This document shows, piece after piece, positions 1 to 11,135 of a stretch of 64,000 nt of DNA. The stretch is taken from contig JAGVSM010000922.1 of NCBI GenBank assembly GCA_022494885.1, positions 186,001-250,000 on the forward strand, read 5' to 3'. Made by a program: the position numbers and the translations under genes. Source of the DNA: Micrasema longulum (Eukaryota > Arthropoda > Insecta > Trichoptera > Brachycentridae). Below the pieces are notes generated by a model. That model saw only the letters and a program-made list of their open reading frames with translations, made no database searches and was not told the origin of the DNA. Position 1 is the stretch's first letter. Every line of letters starts with the position of its first letter.

Positions 1-414
1 TGAATGGTGATTTGATTGCTGATTGAAGATATGTTGTTTTTAAATGACTTCTCACCGTGAAATGCATTTCATCACGTTTTGATTGGAATATTTCACTCAT
101 TACTTGTATGAATTTGTTTTTTATTTAATTTAGGTTGATTGGATCTGTTCAGCAATTTGGCATTCATAAAATCTTCTATGTTATTTTGATGGTATTTTTA
201 AGCAGTTTGCTTAGTTAAACCCAAATATACGCAAAGACTGTTAAAAGTAAAAATAAAATAAGGAATTTCAGCATAAAATAAATTATTTATAAGAAAGGTG
301 TAAAAATTGTAGCGTTGAAAATATTTCCTCGCTATATTTGCGATATTAGAAATAAGAAAAACGTTTCATTTTTTAGTACCGGCTTTATAACCTCTTGTGT
401 GCCTTTGGTGTAAC
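1..414. other. AT-rich stretch, nothing recognised
   Basis: No coding frame of note, no inverted or tandem repeat and no match to the repeat families found elsewhere in the window. Confidence 0.5.
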
Positions 415-625
415 ACAAGTCGATAAAGGACACAAGACTTGAAATATCTCTTTTATTTTTCTGAATGATGGAGTTGTATTTTTTGTAATCTGGACATTTC
501 CAGACCGGATTTGGAAATTAAAATTTGTATAAATAAATTGAATCTACTATGAAAATAATTTATCTTTCCCATGCAAAAAATTATAAGATTGAAATTGATG
601 CCACTACCACAATAAATCTGTTTTA
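415..625 (+). repeat. dispersed repeat, copy 1 (partner at 37165-37380)
   Basis: This block matches 37165-37380 in the same orientation over about 210 bp. Shared stretches include ACAAGTC near the start, GGA-ACAAGACTT, AATGATGGA, TTTTTTGTAATCT, GGATTTGGAAA and GTGATGCC/TTGATGCC followed by ATAATAAATCT or ACAATAAATCT. Similarity looks like roughly 70 percent by eye. No open frame is shared, so it is a non-coding mobile element or UTR piece. I cannot name the family. Confidence 0.6.
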
Positions 626-2329
626 ATGTATAAGAAGGGGCACGAGAATAGAAGAGACAAAAATAAAAAAATAGATTCATTTAATCAGTCGGTTATTGGC
701 AGTAGGCGAGAGTCTATGCTTGTTAAATTACTGGCTTATTTATGATTTCAAATTTATTTCGCCATAAGAATTATAATTTTATTTTGTATGAAAGAGTGGC
801 ATGCTTTTGCTATCGGCGGTTGACATTTGTGGATTTTTCAACACTGAATCACTTCCGTGCTGGACCTTTTCATCATACGCAGACGATACAGATAAACTTT
901 GGCTTTGGCGATGACTGTTTACAACCGTTTCTGAAGCCTATTATATGTCAACTTAATTTCGCATTTATTTTATTCAAGGCAAGTAACTTATCCCGCAAAT
1001 ATTGCAACTTTTACAGAATTTTCGTAGCGCCGCAGTCACAGTGAGAAAAATTAGTACTTTAACTACGCCTCGATAGCAAAACAGCGCCGTTCTTTCAACC
1101 AATGTTTTTTTTTAAATGAATTAAAACGCAACTTTCAATAAAAACGCCATACTCCAAATTATTCTAGCTGCGTGCGTTAAAAAGTTTTAACGGTATTTAG
1201 TATATAATATACCACCGGACATCCTGTATAATGAAATATCTTAAGACGCAAGCGGGGGAGTGATGAGAAGTTTTTAAGTAATAATTGAGTACCGCATTTA
1301 GAACACATGTACAAAAACTCTACTGGTTATGAAAAATTTAATGTTTAAAACCTAAAATTCCTGGGCATTATATAAAAATTTACCGATAACATATTAAATC
1401 AAAATGATTTTGAATATTTCAAGACTTTTTATTTCTTCGGGTAACTAACTCATTGTACAGCTCCAAACCCTATAACAAAAAGTTTTGAGACTTTTAAAAA
1501 TAAATAATTAGGGTCCACTCCGGTATTCGGGAAAATATGGCACATTTATTTCATTTAATTTGTGTATGGAAAGTTCATGCAAAATCTTCGCAACACCATT
1601 TTCATGCAGTGGAAGTAGATCAAATATTATTTTATTCGTTTGTAAGTACACTTTCCACATATGATATGTATAAAGTGTAATTACAGAAACACACGTGAGC
1701 TTGCAACCATTCGAGTATACTATTTTTACAATTATCTAGTTTCGTACGTATAGGATTGTTGGCTTATGTTAAAATAATGCTTGAATATAAATTGTATTGA
1801 CTAAATTTAAATCATGATCAATTTTATCATAAGGATTCCTTTACCTATTTCAAAGCAACTTGTTGAGCACTGCATTGGTACTTGTTATTTTAAACATTCA
1901 TTTCTACGAGGACCATAGACACATCATCAGAAGCCTGTCAATTCAATCCCACGTCTCTGATTTCCGTCAAATACAATGGAAATATCAAATTTGATGGCCG
2001 TCTACGACTGCGCAGGTGTGAAGAAGGTATATCTTGAGTCAAAGCTCTCTTATGGCATCCGAAGCACGTGTCCAAGCCTCCCACGTACTTAATTTAAAAT
2101 ATTTTTAAACAAGTGAATTGCAGGGAAAACACACTTTTAAATCCATATTTTATGCAGTCCCTCACAAATACACACAAACACACTTTTACACTTGCTCTCA
2201 TACAAATACACCCTTTTGTTTTACCATAATCTAACATATATGATTTTTATTTCGAAACTTTGCTGGTCTGTCTTTAAACCGTTTATTTTATTATTTATAA
2301 ATCATATAACACAAAGTATATTACAAGTA
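626..2329. other. no gene recognised
   Basis: A 100-codon open frame at 742-1044 has no recognisable motif, no similarity to repeats in the window and no splice context, so I do not call it a gene. The block at 1910-2085 is richer in G+C than its surroundings but shows no coding or tRNA-like pattern. Confidence 0.45.
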
Positions 2330-2430
2330 TAATACGTGTAATTACATTCCCAGGAGTAACACAATTCAATTTGGGACATAAATAATATTAGCATTAAGAA
2401 AATAACACATGTTGAGAACAACAAAGAAAC
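2330..2430 (-). repeat. LINE family J 3' end fragment with hairpin
   Basis: The segment around 2350-2380 has the pattern TCCCAGGAGT ... TTTGGGAC, also seen at 7345-7400 and 14570-14612. In the latter two it lies just beyond the C-terminal end of a minus-strand reverse transcriptase. The two halves (TCCCA and TGGGA) can pair, giving a small 3' hairpin. No coding part is visible here, so this is probably a severely 5'-truncated copy. Confidence 0.45.
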
Positions 2431-2549
2431 AAAGCAAGTTTAGCACCTTTATAACTAATTATACAACAGCAATATATACACCTAAAACTTTTTCTTACAC
2501 AAACAGAATAAATATATATAAAAAAACGCTTTTAAGAATAAAAAAAAGT

Positions 2550-2690
2550 TCTGAATCTACTAAAGGAGATAAGGTCATTAACATCACATGCCATGCAGAT
2601 GATGCTGCCATAGTGATGATGAGAACATATGCATCTCAGTTAGTAAACATATGGATGCCTAAGAAATGTCGTATGGTACAATGAACACAT
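2550..2690 (+). pseudogene. possible reverse transcriptase palm remnant
   Basis: The frame ending at 2684 contains GDKVINITCHADDAAIVMM. This resembles the LINE RT motif in which a short loop (GxxIN) leads into Y/F-A-D-D and hydrophobic residues; here the aromatic residue is replaced by H. The upstream part of the 91-codon frame is low-complexity and unlike RT. It is probably a broken LINE fragment, but the match is short and could be chance. Confidence 0.35.
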
Positions 2691-2699
2691 GATTATTGG

Positions 2700-3599
2700 A
2701 AACATAATTCGGATATCCAAAACGTGTGTCAGACCAAATCATGGTGTATACAAAAGAGGTGAGGATAGATAGAGAGAAAATAAAAAATACGAAAAACCAT
2801 TATATCATTGTAAAATGTTTTTTTCGGTAAAATAAATAAATAATAAATAAATGTAATATATTTGAGACTTAAAATAGGCTTCATACATAAGAATTGGAAT
2901 TTGTTTTGTTTTTACAAATAAATATCAAGATAGCTATGCTGATATTCATATTTACGATCAGAATACTACATTGTCATTCGTTATAATAAACAAAGTTGTC
3001 GATAAAATGTATGCGTATTATTGAATGCAAATCTGTGCAGAAGTAAATGTGTTTTGAAAGGACAGCGTGCAAGAGAAAAGTGTGGAAATATGCGATATCT
3101 TCAGGAACTGCCTTCCCGTGATATATGAGACTTCTCACTACTAAAGGAAAATTAATGGTATCTCTATAGCGCCATGAGTGGAAACTAAGGAACTTCATTT
3201 CGTAACTTTTCGTTCCCATTTCAACTCAAGTACTTTTATTTATATCAGAAAAATGCTGGGTTTAATTTTAAAAGTAAAAGGTTTCATTCAATTTGGCGAA
3301 TAATTGAAAAACTGCCTTAACAAACACATAAAATCGCTTCAAATAGATAAAAAGTAACACTTAAAACTATGCATGAAAAAACTCACGACCCTTCCAATAA
3401 TTTTTTACAAGAAATTAAGATAATACATATAAAAAATTGTGTTTTGCATACGGGCTTTAAAATGTGTACACACACGACAAAACCTATTTTAAGAAAACAA
3501 AATCAAACCTATGAAATCGTTCACCTCAAAATTAAAGTACTCCTCTGTAAAACTAAATAAGGTCAAACACATTTAGACAAACGAACAAACCTTTACGCG
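2700..3599. other. AT-rich stretch, nothing recognised
   Basis: Short open frames at 2974-3219 (minus) and 3369-3560 (plus) have biased, low-complexity composition and no recognisable motif. No repeat family from this window was recognised here. Confidence 0.45.
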
Positions 3600-3935
3600 T
3601 TTAGGCAGAGAGGACAGGACGCCACGTCACTCTGTCTTTGCAAGCAGACCTCGTTTCCTCTCCATTCATACATCTTCTCATGCGCGCACGCCGATTATTC
3701 CTACTCTTGACATGTCTGTCTTCAAGCATTTGATGGACTTAATTGTGCAATGTCTTTCTCGATATTCCTCGTTTTTTTGCATCCATCAACATTCGCATCG
3801 TAGATCCATTTGCTCTAACTATCAAAACCGACGCACCACCCCTTTCTTTATTCTGTCGATAATGCTTGTTTTAGTTTTACACAGTTTATGGATCTAAACA
3901 TTTGTGCACCTATCATACATCGTTTTACCACAACC
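3600..3935 (-). pseudogene. LINE family F reverse transcriptase C-terminus, degraded
   Basis: Read on the minus strand this matches the C-terminal domain of the LINE at 56684-57277. Recognisable pieces are the region encoding NNRRACMRR with its downstream acidic helix and the closing segment before the final stop. Frameshifts and deletions break the frame; part of the RWFGHVERM block is lost. The element is interrupted at 3936 by a 240-bp insertion and a short piece resumes after 4175 (the TCTACTTTC-like stretch near 4183 matches 57100-57115). It is a dead retrotransposon copy. Confidence 0.75.
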
Positions 3936-4175
3936 CAGGCGCGGATCCAGGGGGGGCGCAGGGGGCGCTTGCCCCCCCACAGCACAGAACTATGACCTGA
4001 ATTGGACACCCATCTCGACATTGTCTGTTCCGCCGAGGAAATAATTGATAATTTTGCCAGGAAATGTATTGAGAAGTGGAGAAAAATATGAGAATATGTC
4101 CAGCATTGGCGTGCTTTTACACCGACGACGACGATGATGCGCCCCTCCCTTGGGGTTTTTCTGTATCCTCTACTG
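3936..4175. mobile_element. hAT-like non-autonomous TIR element nested in a LINE
   Basis: The left end begins CAGGCGCGGATCCAG followed by a G-run and a C-run that can pair. The right end, read inward from the other strand, begins CAGTAGAGGATACAG and then passes through CCCCAAGGGAGGGGCGC. Ends of the CAG-N-GCGGATCCAG type are known from hAT transposons. The flanks CCACAACC and ATTCAACC agree at five of eight positions, compatible with a worn 8-bp target duplication. No transposase frame is present. The element sits inside the family F LINE copy that starts at 3600. Confidence 0.6.
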
Positions 4176-4215
4176 ATTCAACCTACTTTCTTCATTATTT
4201 TTTCAATTTTTTTTA
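4176..4215 (-). pseudogene. LINE family F, continuation after the insertion
   Basis: TTCAACCTACTTTCTTC and the T-rich stretch after it align with the family F sequence at about 57095-57120, so the LINE resumes here on the minus strand. About 50 bp of element sequence is missing at the junction. Confidence 0.55.
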
Positions 4216-4650
4216 GCTTATTACTCAATTGTACAATCTTTGTTACAATATGGTATTGTAGGATGGGGTGGTGCATATGCTAATATATTAAACCCTCTTA
4301 AAATAGTAAAAAGTTTAATTATTAAAGTAATTTTAAAGAAACCCTCAACATTCAATACGGAAAGTCTATTTAAAATATTTAAGGTTCATACAGTAGCTTT
4401 ATAAAATAAATTCTATAATTCAAATATATAAAAAAGAAAAAATAAAAGAATTTGAAATGAATAAGTCACTCAGATACCAACATAATATTAAAATTCTTAA
4501 ATTCCATACAAGTCATAGTCAAAATAGCTTTATATTTAAAGGTGTAAAAAATTATAATAATCTTCCTAATGAACTAAAAACTATTAAAAATAATATATCA
4601 ATAAATAAATTTAAAGTTAATCTGAAGAAATTTTTTGAACTCGTGTAAAA
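4216..4650 (+). pseudogene. LINE family G reverse transcriptase C-terminal half
   Basis: The translation gives YGIVGWGGAYANILNP, then IVKSLIIKVILKKPS, and in another frame at 4457-4648 FIFKGVKNYNNLPNELK followed by a basic tail that stops at 4648. The YGI-GWG box, the basic IxKxIxKKP segment and the YN-LP box in this order are typical of the region after the catalytic palm in Jockey/CR1-like non-LTR retrotransposons. The copy at 25535-26185 is related (YGIIGWG). A 5' truncation, a frameshift and a stop near 4400 mark it as dead. A T-rich 3' region follows. Confidence 0.8.
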
Positions 4651-4944
4651 ACAACATTGAATTTTAATTAGTATGAATGTATTATTGTTTTATGTTTTTT
4701 TTTTATATATCCTTTTTTTTTTTTTTTAATTTCATGTACGTGTTTAAAATTGTATACACTTTTATAAATAAACAACTAAAACAGCGTAAGTCACTCTCCA
4801 AGCACAAGAATTAATCTCTTTTTTTGAAGAGTTACAGTAATAACATTTACTAGACGTGTAAAAGTAGATATGTTTAGAATTTTACAAAAATATGTACTTT
4901 TTATGAAATTTATAAATAAAAAATAAAAAATTCATACTTTGTTC

Positions 4945-5075
4945 CTATACATATTGAGGTTGACAATAGAATTCTATTGCAAACTGCTAGTTTTACCTCC
5001 TGCGACAACCATTTGTTTGCAAAGGTAGATTTTAGTGCATTGCTTACCATGTTCCCGACACTCACCACCTTTAAA
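4945..5075 (-). pseudogene. LINE family F fragment
   Basis: On the minus strand this encodes GNMVSNALKSTFANKWLSQE followed by VKLAVCNRILLS. It matches the start of the C-terminal domain in the 56684-57277 copy (NRVNGALKSVVANKCLSQEA then KLAVHNGVL). Only about 40 codons remain. Confidence 0.7.
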
Positions 5076-5099
5076 ATATTAATAAAAAACATGAATAAT

Positions 5100-5225
5100 A
5101 TCACCAAAAAAAAATGTATTAGAGGCATTATTTTTGTGGCCAAATATTTTATGAAATATTTGTGTTTGACCACTTATCGACTTTTTTATGTCTACGTTTT
5201 CGAGACGTACCGCAATATATCCCAT
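5100..5225 (-). repeat. PLE family H terminal fragment with partial hammerhead-like motif
   Basis: The minus strand contains GGTACGTCTCGAAAACGTAG, then ACATAAAAAAGTCGATAAGTGG. It matches the intact-looking motif at 57864-57920. Helix II 3' strand and GAAA are kept, but the CTGANGA half is gone and the helix III palindrome is damaged. Confidence 0.55.
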
Positions 5226-5339
5226 TAAACGATGTTTCAATGTAATAGTTACTGTTTATCTATTCAATTCACGCCCCTCGCTTCACCTCCTCTATATTTC
5301 AACTATTTTTCCCACAATATCAAATATGTAAAAAACCTA

Positions 5340-5505
5340 GTTGGTCCATGCAAGGTTTGCCTACTAAAAAGCATGGTATGTTGGTTTTATATTTTCGTGG
5401 AACGATTATGATGACTGGGTTTTGCATGCAAGTTTAATTACGGTCCTGGTAAAGAGATGAATACTTTTCAAAACCGGTGTGGTAATAATCAAATATTTAA
5501 TAAGA
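5340..5505 (+). repeat. PLE family H terminal fragment, inverted to its neighbour
   Basis: TTTGCCTACTAAAAAGCATG, GGTTTTGCATG and AAAACCGGTG followed by ATCAAATATTTAATAA align with the reverse complement of 17030-17220. The hammerhead-like core is strongly eroded (CTGGTAAAGAG for CTGATGAAGAG), but the ACCGGT palindrome of helix III survives. It lies head-to-head with the fragment at 5100-5225, an arrangement often seen for Penelope-like insertions. Confidence 0.55.
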
Positions 5506-5999
5506 TGTTTTAAATAAATATTAATGTTTCTTTCATTATTGACCGTAGTATTTCTTTCAAATAATCTACTTTATAATAAATTATTTGTGAAACCACAAAA
5601 TTTTCCTATACGTGATCAATTAATTGAAATACCTTTCTCATTAATGCGGTGTATATTTCTTTGAATTACCAGATCAATTTCATCTGATTTCTTTAAGCAA
5701 TAATGAATTTAATTTCAGGAACCTCTTGTTAGATTCCTTTCCCTTAAGTTTTTACCAAACTCATTGATCATTTATTCAGCTACGCCACCCCCAATTTCAG
5801 AAATTCAATATAAATTATCCCACGTTTTATTTCATTCTAACAAACGTTCTTGATAAAATTCATTTAAGGTTTATTTATTTTAAAAGATTTTGGGGAAAAT
5901 TAATGTTTTTGTAGATTTTTCTTGATAAAACACTAAAGTCAAATGATACTGATGTAATATCGCTGAAGCAATTTTACTTTCTTCTACTTATTCAATATT
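5506..5999. other. AT-rich stretch, nothing recognised
   Basis: No coding frame, tandem array or match to the repeat families of this window was recognised. Confidence 0.45.
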
Positions 6000-6115
6000 T
6001 TCATCATCATTTCTTTTCCGCGCCTAATGGTGCATAGGATACTGCATTGGTAAACCAATCGCAGCACATTTTGATCATTTTTGTAACATGAAGGTAAGAT
6101 GATCCTTCCCACCCT
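6000..6115 (-). repeat. SINE family B, 3' body fragment
   Basis: It matches the body of the full SINE at 16685-16935, in reverse. Diagnostic blocks are CCGCGCCTAATGGTGCATAG, ATTGGTAAACCAATCGCAGC and ACATGAAGGTAAGATGATC. The CATCATCAT at the left edge is the complement of the family's (ATG)n tail. The tRNA-like head is missing, as expected for a 5'-truncated retroposed copy. Confidence 0.75.
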
Positions 6116-6239
6116 CCCCTAATGACTTTATCTTTTTTTATTTCTGGATCAATTTTGGTTTTTATATAAAAAGTGTAAAAACATATATGTACATATTTAA
6201 ATCAATAATCAATGGTCCATATACCAAATAAGTGTTTTA

Positions 6240-6285
6240 TTGAACTGAACGGTTTGGGTAGGAATGAAGAAATTGCTTTACTGCA
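6240..6285 (+). repeat. LINE family L 3' terminal motif
   Basis: AACGGTTTGGGTAGG followed by GAAGAAATTGC matches the complement of 10080-10125 and, less well, 40060-40115. It abuts the family K fragment that begins near 6280. Confidence 0.45.
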
Positions 6286-6545
6286 ATATGTATCTGACAA
6301 CACATTTGTGTCGTTTGTTGCGTGGTATGGTCGATAATTCTGAGATTATGATGAGCATTGGTTTGTATGTTTCTGATAATTACCTAAGATAGCGACAGCA
6401 TAGATTATTTCATATTCCAATATACAGGATCAATCTGCCATTGGACGACCCGCTGCTACGCTGATCAACATCGCTCTGGATAATGAACTGTTCCATGCAT
6501 CCGAAAAGGTTTTCCGGAACAGGATTCTCCAACTACTTTGACAAG
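6280..6545 (+). pseudogene. LINE family K reverse transcriptase C-terminal fragment
   Basis: The nucleotide sequence aligns with the complement of 8628-8905: TTGCGTGGTATGGTCGATAA, TTGGTTTGTATGTT, AGCGACAGCATAGATTATTT and TTCCGGAACAGGATT are shared or nearly so. The frame is broken by stops. The better copy at 8628-9270 shows it is a non-LTR RT C-terminus. Confidence 0.7.
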
Positions 6546-6783
6546 AGTCTCTATTACGTATTTGAAAAATATATTATACGTACTTCATAAATTGAAGTTT
6601 CTAATGTATATGGTATTTTTTAAATAAATTAATTGAATGCCAGCCGTAATATATTAATATAAATATTCTGGTTTTAAATATTCTTAATAATGTATTTTTA
6701 CTAATGAACATGTATAAATATTTTATAATAATCTTTTGATCTTACGTACATATTACATGTGAACATCATAATATGTATGTGAC

Positions 6784-7010
6784 AGGCGCCGTGGCGCAGT
6801 TGGTTTGATGGCCAACTATGAAACTATGAAACTGGCGTCGTGGGTTCGATTCTCGCCGCTTGCAAGAAAAAAAATCCAAGAAAGATTTTTTTCTCAATTT
6901 GTCTGGGTGTTGTTGTGTATTTTTCGTTCCCTCTTTTCATATCTTCTCTATTCCTCCTGCAAACAAGCCTCAAAATAGAGGCTCAGTGGGTTATTCCTTC
7001 AAAAATAATA
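6784..7010 (+). repeat. SINE family A, near full length
   Basis: The head is tRNA-derived: TGGCGCAGTTGGT matches the RNA polymerase III A box and GTGGGTTCGATTCTCGCC the B box. The gap between the boxes contains a duplicated CTATGAAA. A pyrimidine-rich body follows, then a small hairpin (GCCTC / GAGGC near 6968-6983) and GGGTTATTCCTTC before an AT-rich tail. Related copies are at 16415-16560 and 63830-64000, both minus. It depends on a LINE for movement, which I cannot identify. Confidence 0.85.
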
Positions 7011-7189
7011 ATATAAGACTTATGAACTTGATACGTATCTTATATTTTATTACTTTTTAACTATGTTATACAAGTTTTTTAAATTGGCCACAGCCGGTAA
7101 TAAATATATAAATAAAATGTATATGTACATACAGTGTTCAACAAATAAATTATCCAATTTACATTTAAAGCACACACTTTGTGGTTATT

Positions 7190-7300
7190 CATTACAATAA
7201 AATAAATAAATACAACTTTGTTTTTAACCCCTTTTTTTTACCAACTGGTTTCAAAGATATTCTTAAAGCTAAGATTCTTTATCAAGGTATTTTTAACTGA
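7190..7300 (-). repeat. PLE terminal region with hammerhead-like motif (family K2)
   Basis: On the minus strand TTGATAA (7280-7286), an AT-rich helix II region and GAAA (7250-7253) are followed by CCAGTT. The flanks TACC (7287-7290) and GGTA (7240-7243) can form helix I. Two core positions differ from the hammerhead consensus (C to T at the start, G to A in the box). A related sequence is at 25325-25420, minus. Confidence 0.4.
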
Positions 7301-7339
7301 TGAGTTTTATCCTATTTAATTTTATCGATGCGGCATATA

Positions 7340-8190
7340 ATTATATACAATATTCCCAAGGAGTTTTTTAAAAAAAAAAACTCATTAAGGGACATACAGA
7401 TAATAATTTTTTTAGAGACGTTTTTAAAATTTAAACTATAATATTATTTAACAAAAACAGAAAAATTAAAATTATGATATACTACACATTAAAAAGGGTA
7501 TGAAAAATACTTGAAAATAACAGAATAAACAGAATACTAGGCATGGAAATAAATTCAAAATAATGTTTACATTATGCAATCTGGGAAAGAAAATTGAAAA
7601 AGTTTAAAAATTACATGGATGTATATATACATACTGAACTAGTACAAAATAAAATCATTTTTTTTAATTAACAAAATATGCGCACACCCAATACAGGTTA
7701 ATTTTTTTTATCAAAAACGTTGAAAAAATTGAAATTATGTATACAAGCCAAAAAAAGTATATAAAAAGAAAAAAACACAAATAACATTTAAATAGTATTA
7801 AAAATTACATATACAAGCAAAAACGGTGAAATATTAAAAGGTATATGTTCAAGAATGCGCATTCTCTATAAACTAACATTATTTATTCAAAGTACTTCTG
7901 GAAAAAATAATTCTTCAATTCGCACGTCCTGTTTCTATATTTTGAAATAGGTACTTTAAATTTTTGTGGCAATTTATTAAATTCCTTGAAACCTATGTAT
8001 TGTAAAGATCTAGTACCAAACTTCGTAGACTTCACAGATCCAATATGTATATTGTTTTTTGATCGAGTACTGTACCGATGGATGTCTCCAATGAAAGCTG
8101 GCTTTATGTTACTGTGCATTGAGTCGAGAGTAGTATTAATGATAGTGTCAGTTATCTCGAAATAGGAAAGCATGCTAAAAGGCATGATTT
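7340..8190 (-). pseudogene. LINE family J, RT C-terminus and 3' region
   Basis: The minus-strand frame 8185-7883 (100 codons) contains YSTRSKNNIHI, STKFGTRSLQYIGFKEFNKL and a short lysine-rich tail ending in a stop. The order Y-x-TR, a GxRS box and xxNxLP is typical of the extreme C-terminus of Jockey/CR1-like RTs. The sequence from 7340 to 7420 carries the TCCCAAGGAG ... GGGAC hairpin region shared with 2350 and 14570, so it is the 3' untranslated end. The element is 5' truncated. A diverged sister copy is at 14500-14920 on the same strand. Confidence 0.7.
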
Positions 8191-8627
8191 TTTATTTAAA
8201 TATAAACACATTTTTTTTAAAACGTCGAACTGCACCTAGCGGCGCAATTGCAAAGCTCTTATTAGTTACAGGAATGCACTAATAAAAACATGTTTTTAAA
8301 ATATATTAAACGTGAGTTAATATTATTTTCGCATTCCTTAAAATCCAGTAAAAAATATGCGTTGAAATAATAAGAAATTTTATGCAAGAATCAGATTGGT
8401 ATCCGCAAAAACTAATATTAATTGTTAACGTTAAAATACAAACTTTTTCATGTGCCAAAAATGAGTACCTATGTATAACACACGCATTTTCGTTGAATGC
8501 AGTCCTGGTGTAAATAATTCAATTCAATTCAATTTATTTATTCTAAAAAATAACATTTAAATGACAAACTTAAAATTTAGTCGTACACATTATAACAAGA
8601 AAAAAAAATACATTAAAGAGGCTTTGG

Positions 8628-9270
8628 TCAAAGTAGTAGAAAAATCCTGCTCCGGAAAACCCAGTCGGATACATGGAACAGATCAACATCCAAAGCGATG
8701 TTGTTCAGCATAGCTGTAGCCCTTCCAACAGACATAACCATTGGCAGGTTGGTCCTGTATATCGGAATATGATACAATCTATGCTGCCGCGATCTTAGGT
8801 AATTATTAGGAACATACAAACCAATGCTCCTCGTAATTTAAGAATTATCGACCATACCGCGCAACAATCGATAAAAATGTGTGGTCAAATACACATTCCT
8901 TCTAGTCTCTAAACTGTTGTAGCCAAGCAAACCCTTGAAAAATTCTGTCGGGTAGAGCCAAGGATAATACCCGCACTCTCTCATGTAGATATATCTCAGA
9001 AACTTCTTTTGGATTTTCTCTTTCATAAGAGAGTACTTCAGTTTATGTGGCCAACAAATCATCGAGCCACTCTCGAGTCTACTTCGCACCAAGGAGTTAA
9101 AAAGAGTTCTCAGTACGCGGGAATTTTCGAAAACCCTGGCAGTACGCAGAACGAATCCTTACATCTTCAATGATTTACCACCGATTTCCTCTATGTGATC
9201 ATGAAACGTCAGGGTGCTCACCAACCTAACGCCCAGATCCTTAACATTTGACGTTCGTGTCAGATTCTGG
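8628..9270 (-). pseudogene. LINE family K reverse transcriptase C-terminal third
   Basis: Reading from 9270 downward, the translation includes NVKDLGVRLVSTLTFHDHI, then TARVFENSRVLRTLFNSLVR, LESGSMICWPHKLKYSLM, KIQKKFLRYIYMREC and, after one frame change, LRSRQHRLYHIPIYRTNLP. The DLGV-x-F-x-H-I box, the LVRS-LEYGS-like box and the QKKFLR segment in this order are hallmarks of non-LTR RTs of the Jockey/CR1 type. About 210 codons survive with at least one stop or frameshift. The 5' part, including the catalytic YADD, is missing. A second, worse copy is at 6280-6545. Confidence 0.85.
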
Positions 9271-10059
9271 CAATTCTGGCAATAATAAAACTTAGTAACT
9301 ATGAGTACGTTTTTGATTAACCACTTTCAAAAATATTTCAATCTATAGGGCAAATCTACGTATTAATATGTCAATTGTATTCAGCAAGTTTTTGGAAAAA
9401 ATGTTTCAAATAAAATAAATCAAATGTACATAAATTTGTTAAATATCGCGATACCTTTCTATAAAGCGGTATGACTGTTTTACAAAACGGCCCGTAAAAT
9501 TAAATTTATTAGAAAACTCAATAATTTGCGAATGAAATTGAATCAAGAGAATTATGAATATTATAGACCCTTTCACAAGTAGTATATAAATAATCAGTTC
9601 TTGTGGATAATTTGAGATATTTCTCTTAATGATGTCATTAGCTCATCGTCTATTACCGCCAATCAGAAGTTACCCTATTTAATGAACCTAGTTTGCCCTT
9701 TATGTTGATCAAACGATAAGATTATATATTCAATTTATAATTTTAAGAATCAATTACTGATTACGTCACCTTTGGGATATCACGTAATAAAATATTTTGA
9801 ATTACTCGGAAATTAACCAAAAATTGTTTTTCTAAAGTGTTTTTTTTTGTAATGTTTTGTTTTTTTTTTAAAACGTGTATGTATTTATTTTTTAATATAT
9901 ATTTATTAAAATTATAAAAAAAACAAATTTAAAATCAACCTTTGAAAGCACGATGACTTTACTTACAAGATGAGAAATAACATGATTTTACCTTATAATG
10001 TGTTTATTCAATACATATTTATTTATTTGACACTTTATATACATATACAATAAATATAC
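9271..10059. other. AT-rich stretch, nothing recognised
   Basis: No coding frame longer than a few dozen codons, no tandem array and no recognised repeat. Confidence 0.45.
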
Positions 10060-10680
10060 ATATATAAGGGCGGGCATATTGCCTTTGGGCAATTTCTTCC
10101 TACCTACCCAAACCGTTTAGTTTGAGAAAATTATAAATACATGGACATATTGAATCTTACAATTTTATACAAAAATTAAAAGCAAAGATTAAGAAAAATA
10201 AATTTACATTTAAAAAATCAACACTATACTATGAAGAGAGAAGAGGGGCTGGGAAGGAAAGAAGAAGGATAAAGGAACAATTTAAATATTTAGATATTGA
10301 CATTTCAATCTTGACTGAAATGTAAATAAAGAAGGGGCGTCTCTAACATTAGTGGGTAGATTATTCCACAATCGATCGGCTACAACTGTAAAAGAGGAGG
10401 CAAGAAAATAAGGGCGATGACTGGGTATTAAAAGGGTTCTCTCGTTACTAGAACGAAGAGATAGCCCGTGTTGTGAAAGAGGTTGAATGAGCTCTCTCAG
10501 ATAAACAGGCTAAGTGGGATTATTTAAAATATTGTGAAGAAGTAATAGAATGTGAATGTTTCTTCTATGCCTGATACTGAGCCAGTGTAGTTGCGTGCGA
10601 TACTCGGTTATGTGGTCAAATTTGCGAAGATTAAAGATATAATGAATCCAAATAAAACCCTGTTGAGATATAATTCATTG
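10060..10680 (-). pseudogene. LINE family L: RT C-terminus plus 3' end, nearly open
   Basis: From 10680 down to a stop at 10282 one frame reads QQGFIWIHYIFNLRKFDHI, TEYRTQLHWLSIRHRRNIHI, PVYLRELIQPLSQ, LSLRSSNERTLLIPSHRP and VADRLWNNLPTNVRDAPSLF, broken by a single internal TAG. The K-F-DHI-x-R-x-LxWL, PxYL, LRSS and LWNxLP boxes are classic for the CR1/Jockey C-terminal domain. Downstream, 10060-10281 is the 3' UTR, ending in a motif (CTTTGGGCAATTTCTTCC and AAACCGTTTAGTTTGAG) also found at 6240 and 40060, and then TATATG-type repeats. A related copy with nested insertions is at 59090-59940. Confidence 0.85.
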
Positions 10681-11034
10681 GTAATCTATCCCAATTTGAT
10701 ATTACAATTATAGTTATTTTTATTTAGGTATGTAGTTCATGATTATTACAGAAAATAAAGAAATTTATTTTTCACTTAGTTTAAAATGGTAAGAATATTT
10801 TTTAATCAAGAGCTTTAGAGATTAAAACGCCACTCGACGGCTGCTGTCGGCGTGGACAAAAAGCGCATTCCCAGGTGTTTTGTTTTATAGATTTTCGACA
10901 GCATCCTCTGTTGGCCAGTCTTGCGTTTTGTGTAGTGTTGAGGCCTAACCCAAAATTACGCATTTAAAAAATATTTCATGAATCCGTTCTTTTTCAGTTC
11001 AATTGATTATTTGTCTAAATGTGGCTTAAAAGCC

Positions 11035-11135
11035 ATTATGCGCGCCTCAATCACGAATGGTTCCTGGTTCGATCCCTGGAGTAGGAAAAAAAAAACACTT
11101 CTGGGCGTTTTGTGATGTTGTTATTTACCAGAATT
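11035..11135 (+). repeat. tRNA-derived SINE remnant related to family C
   Basis: GGTTCCTGGTTCGATCCCTGG contains a polymerase III B-box-like core (GGTTCGATCCC). After an A-run, CTTCTGGGCGTTTTGTGATG and TTATTTACCAG match the body of family C SINEs (30600-30640). The A-box half is not recognisable. Confidence 0.5.

Noticed and set aside
6784..6860. tRNA gene
   Set aside because: The tRNA-like head has a duplicated CTATGAAA between the boxes and belongs to SINE family A.
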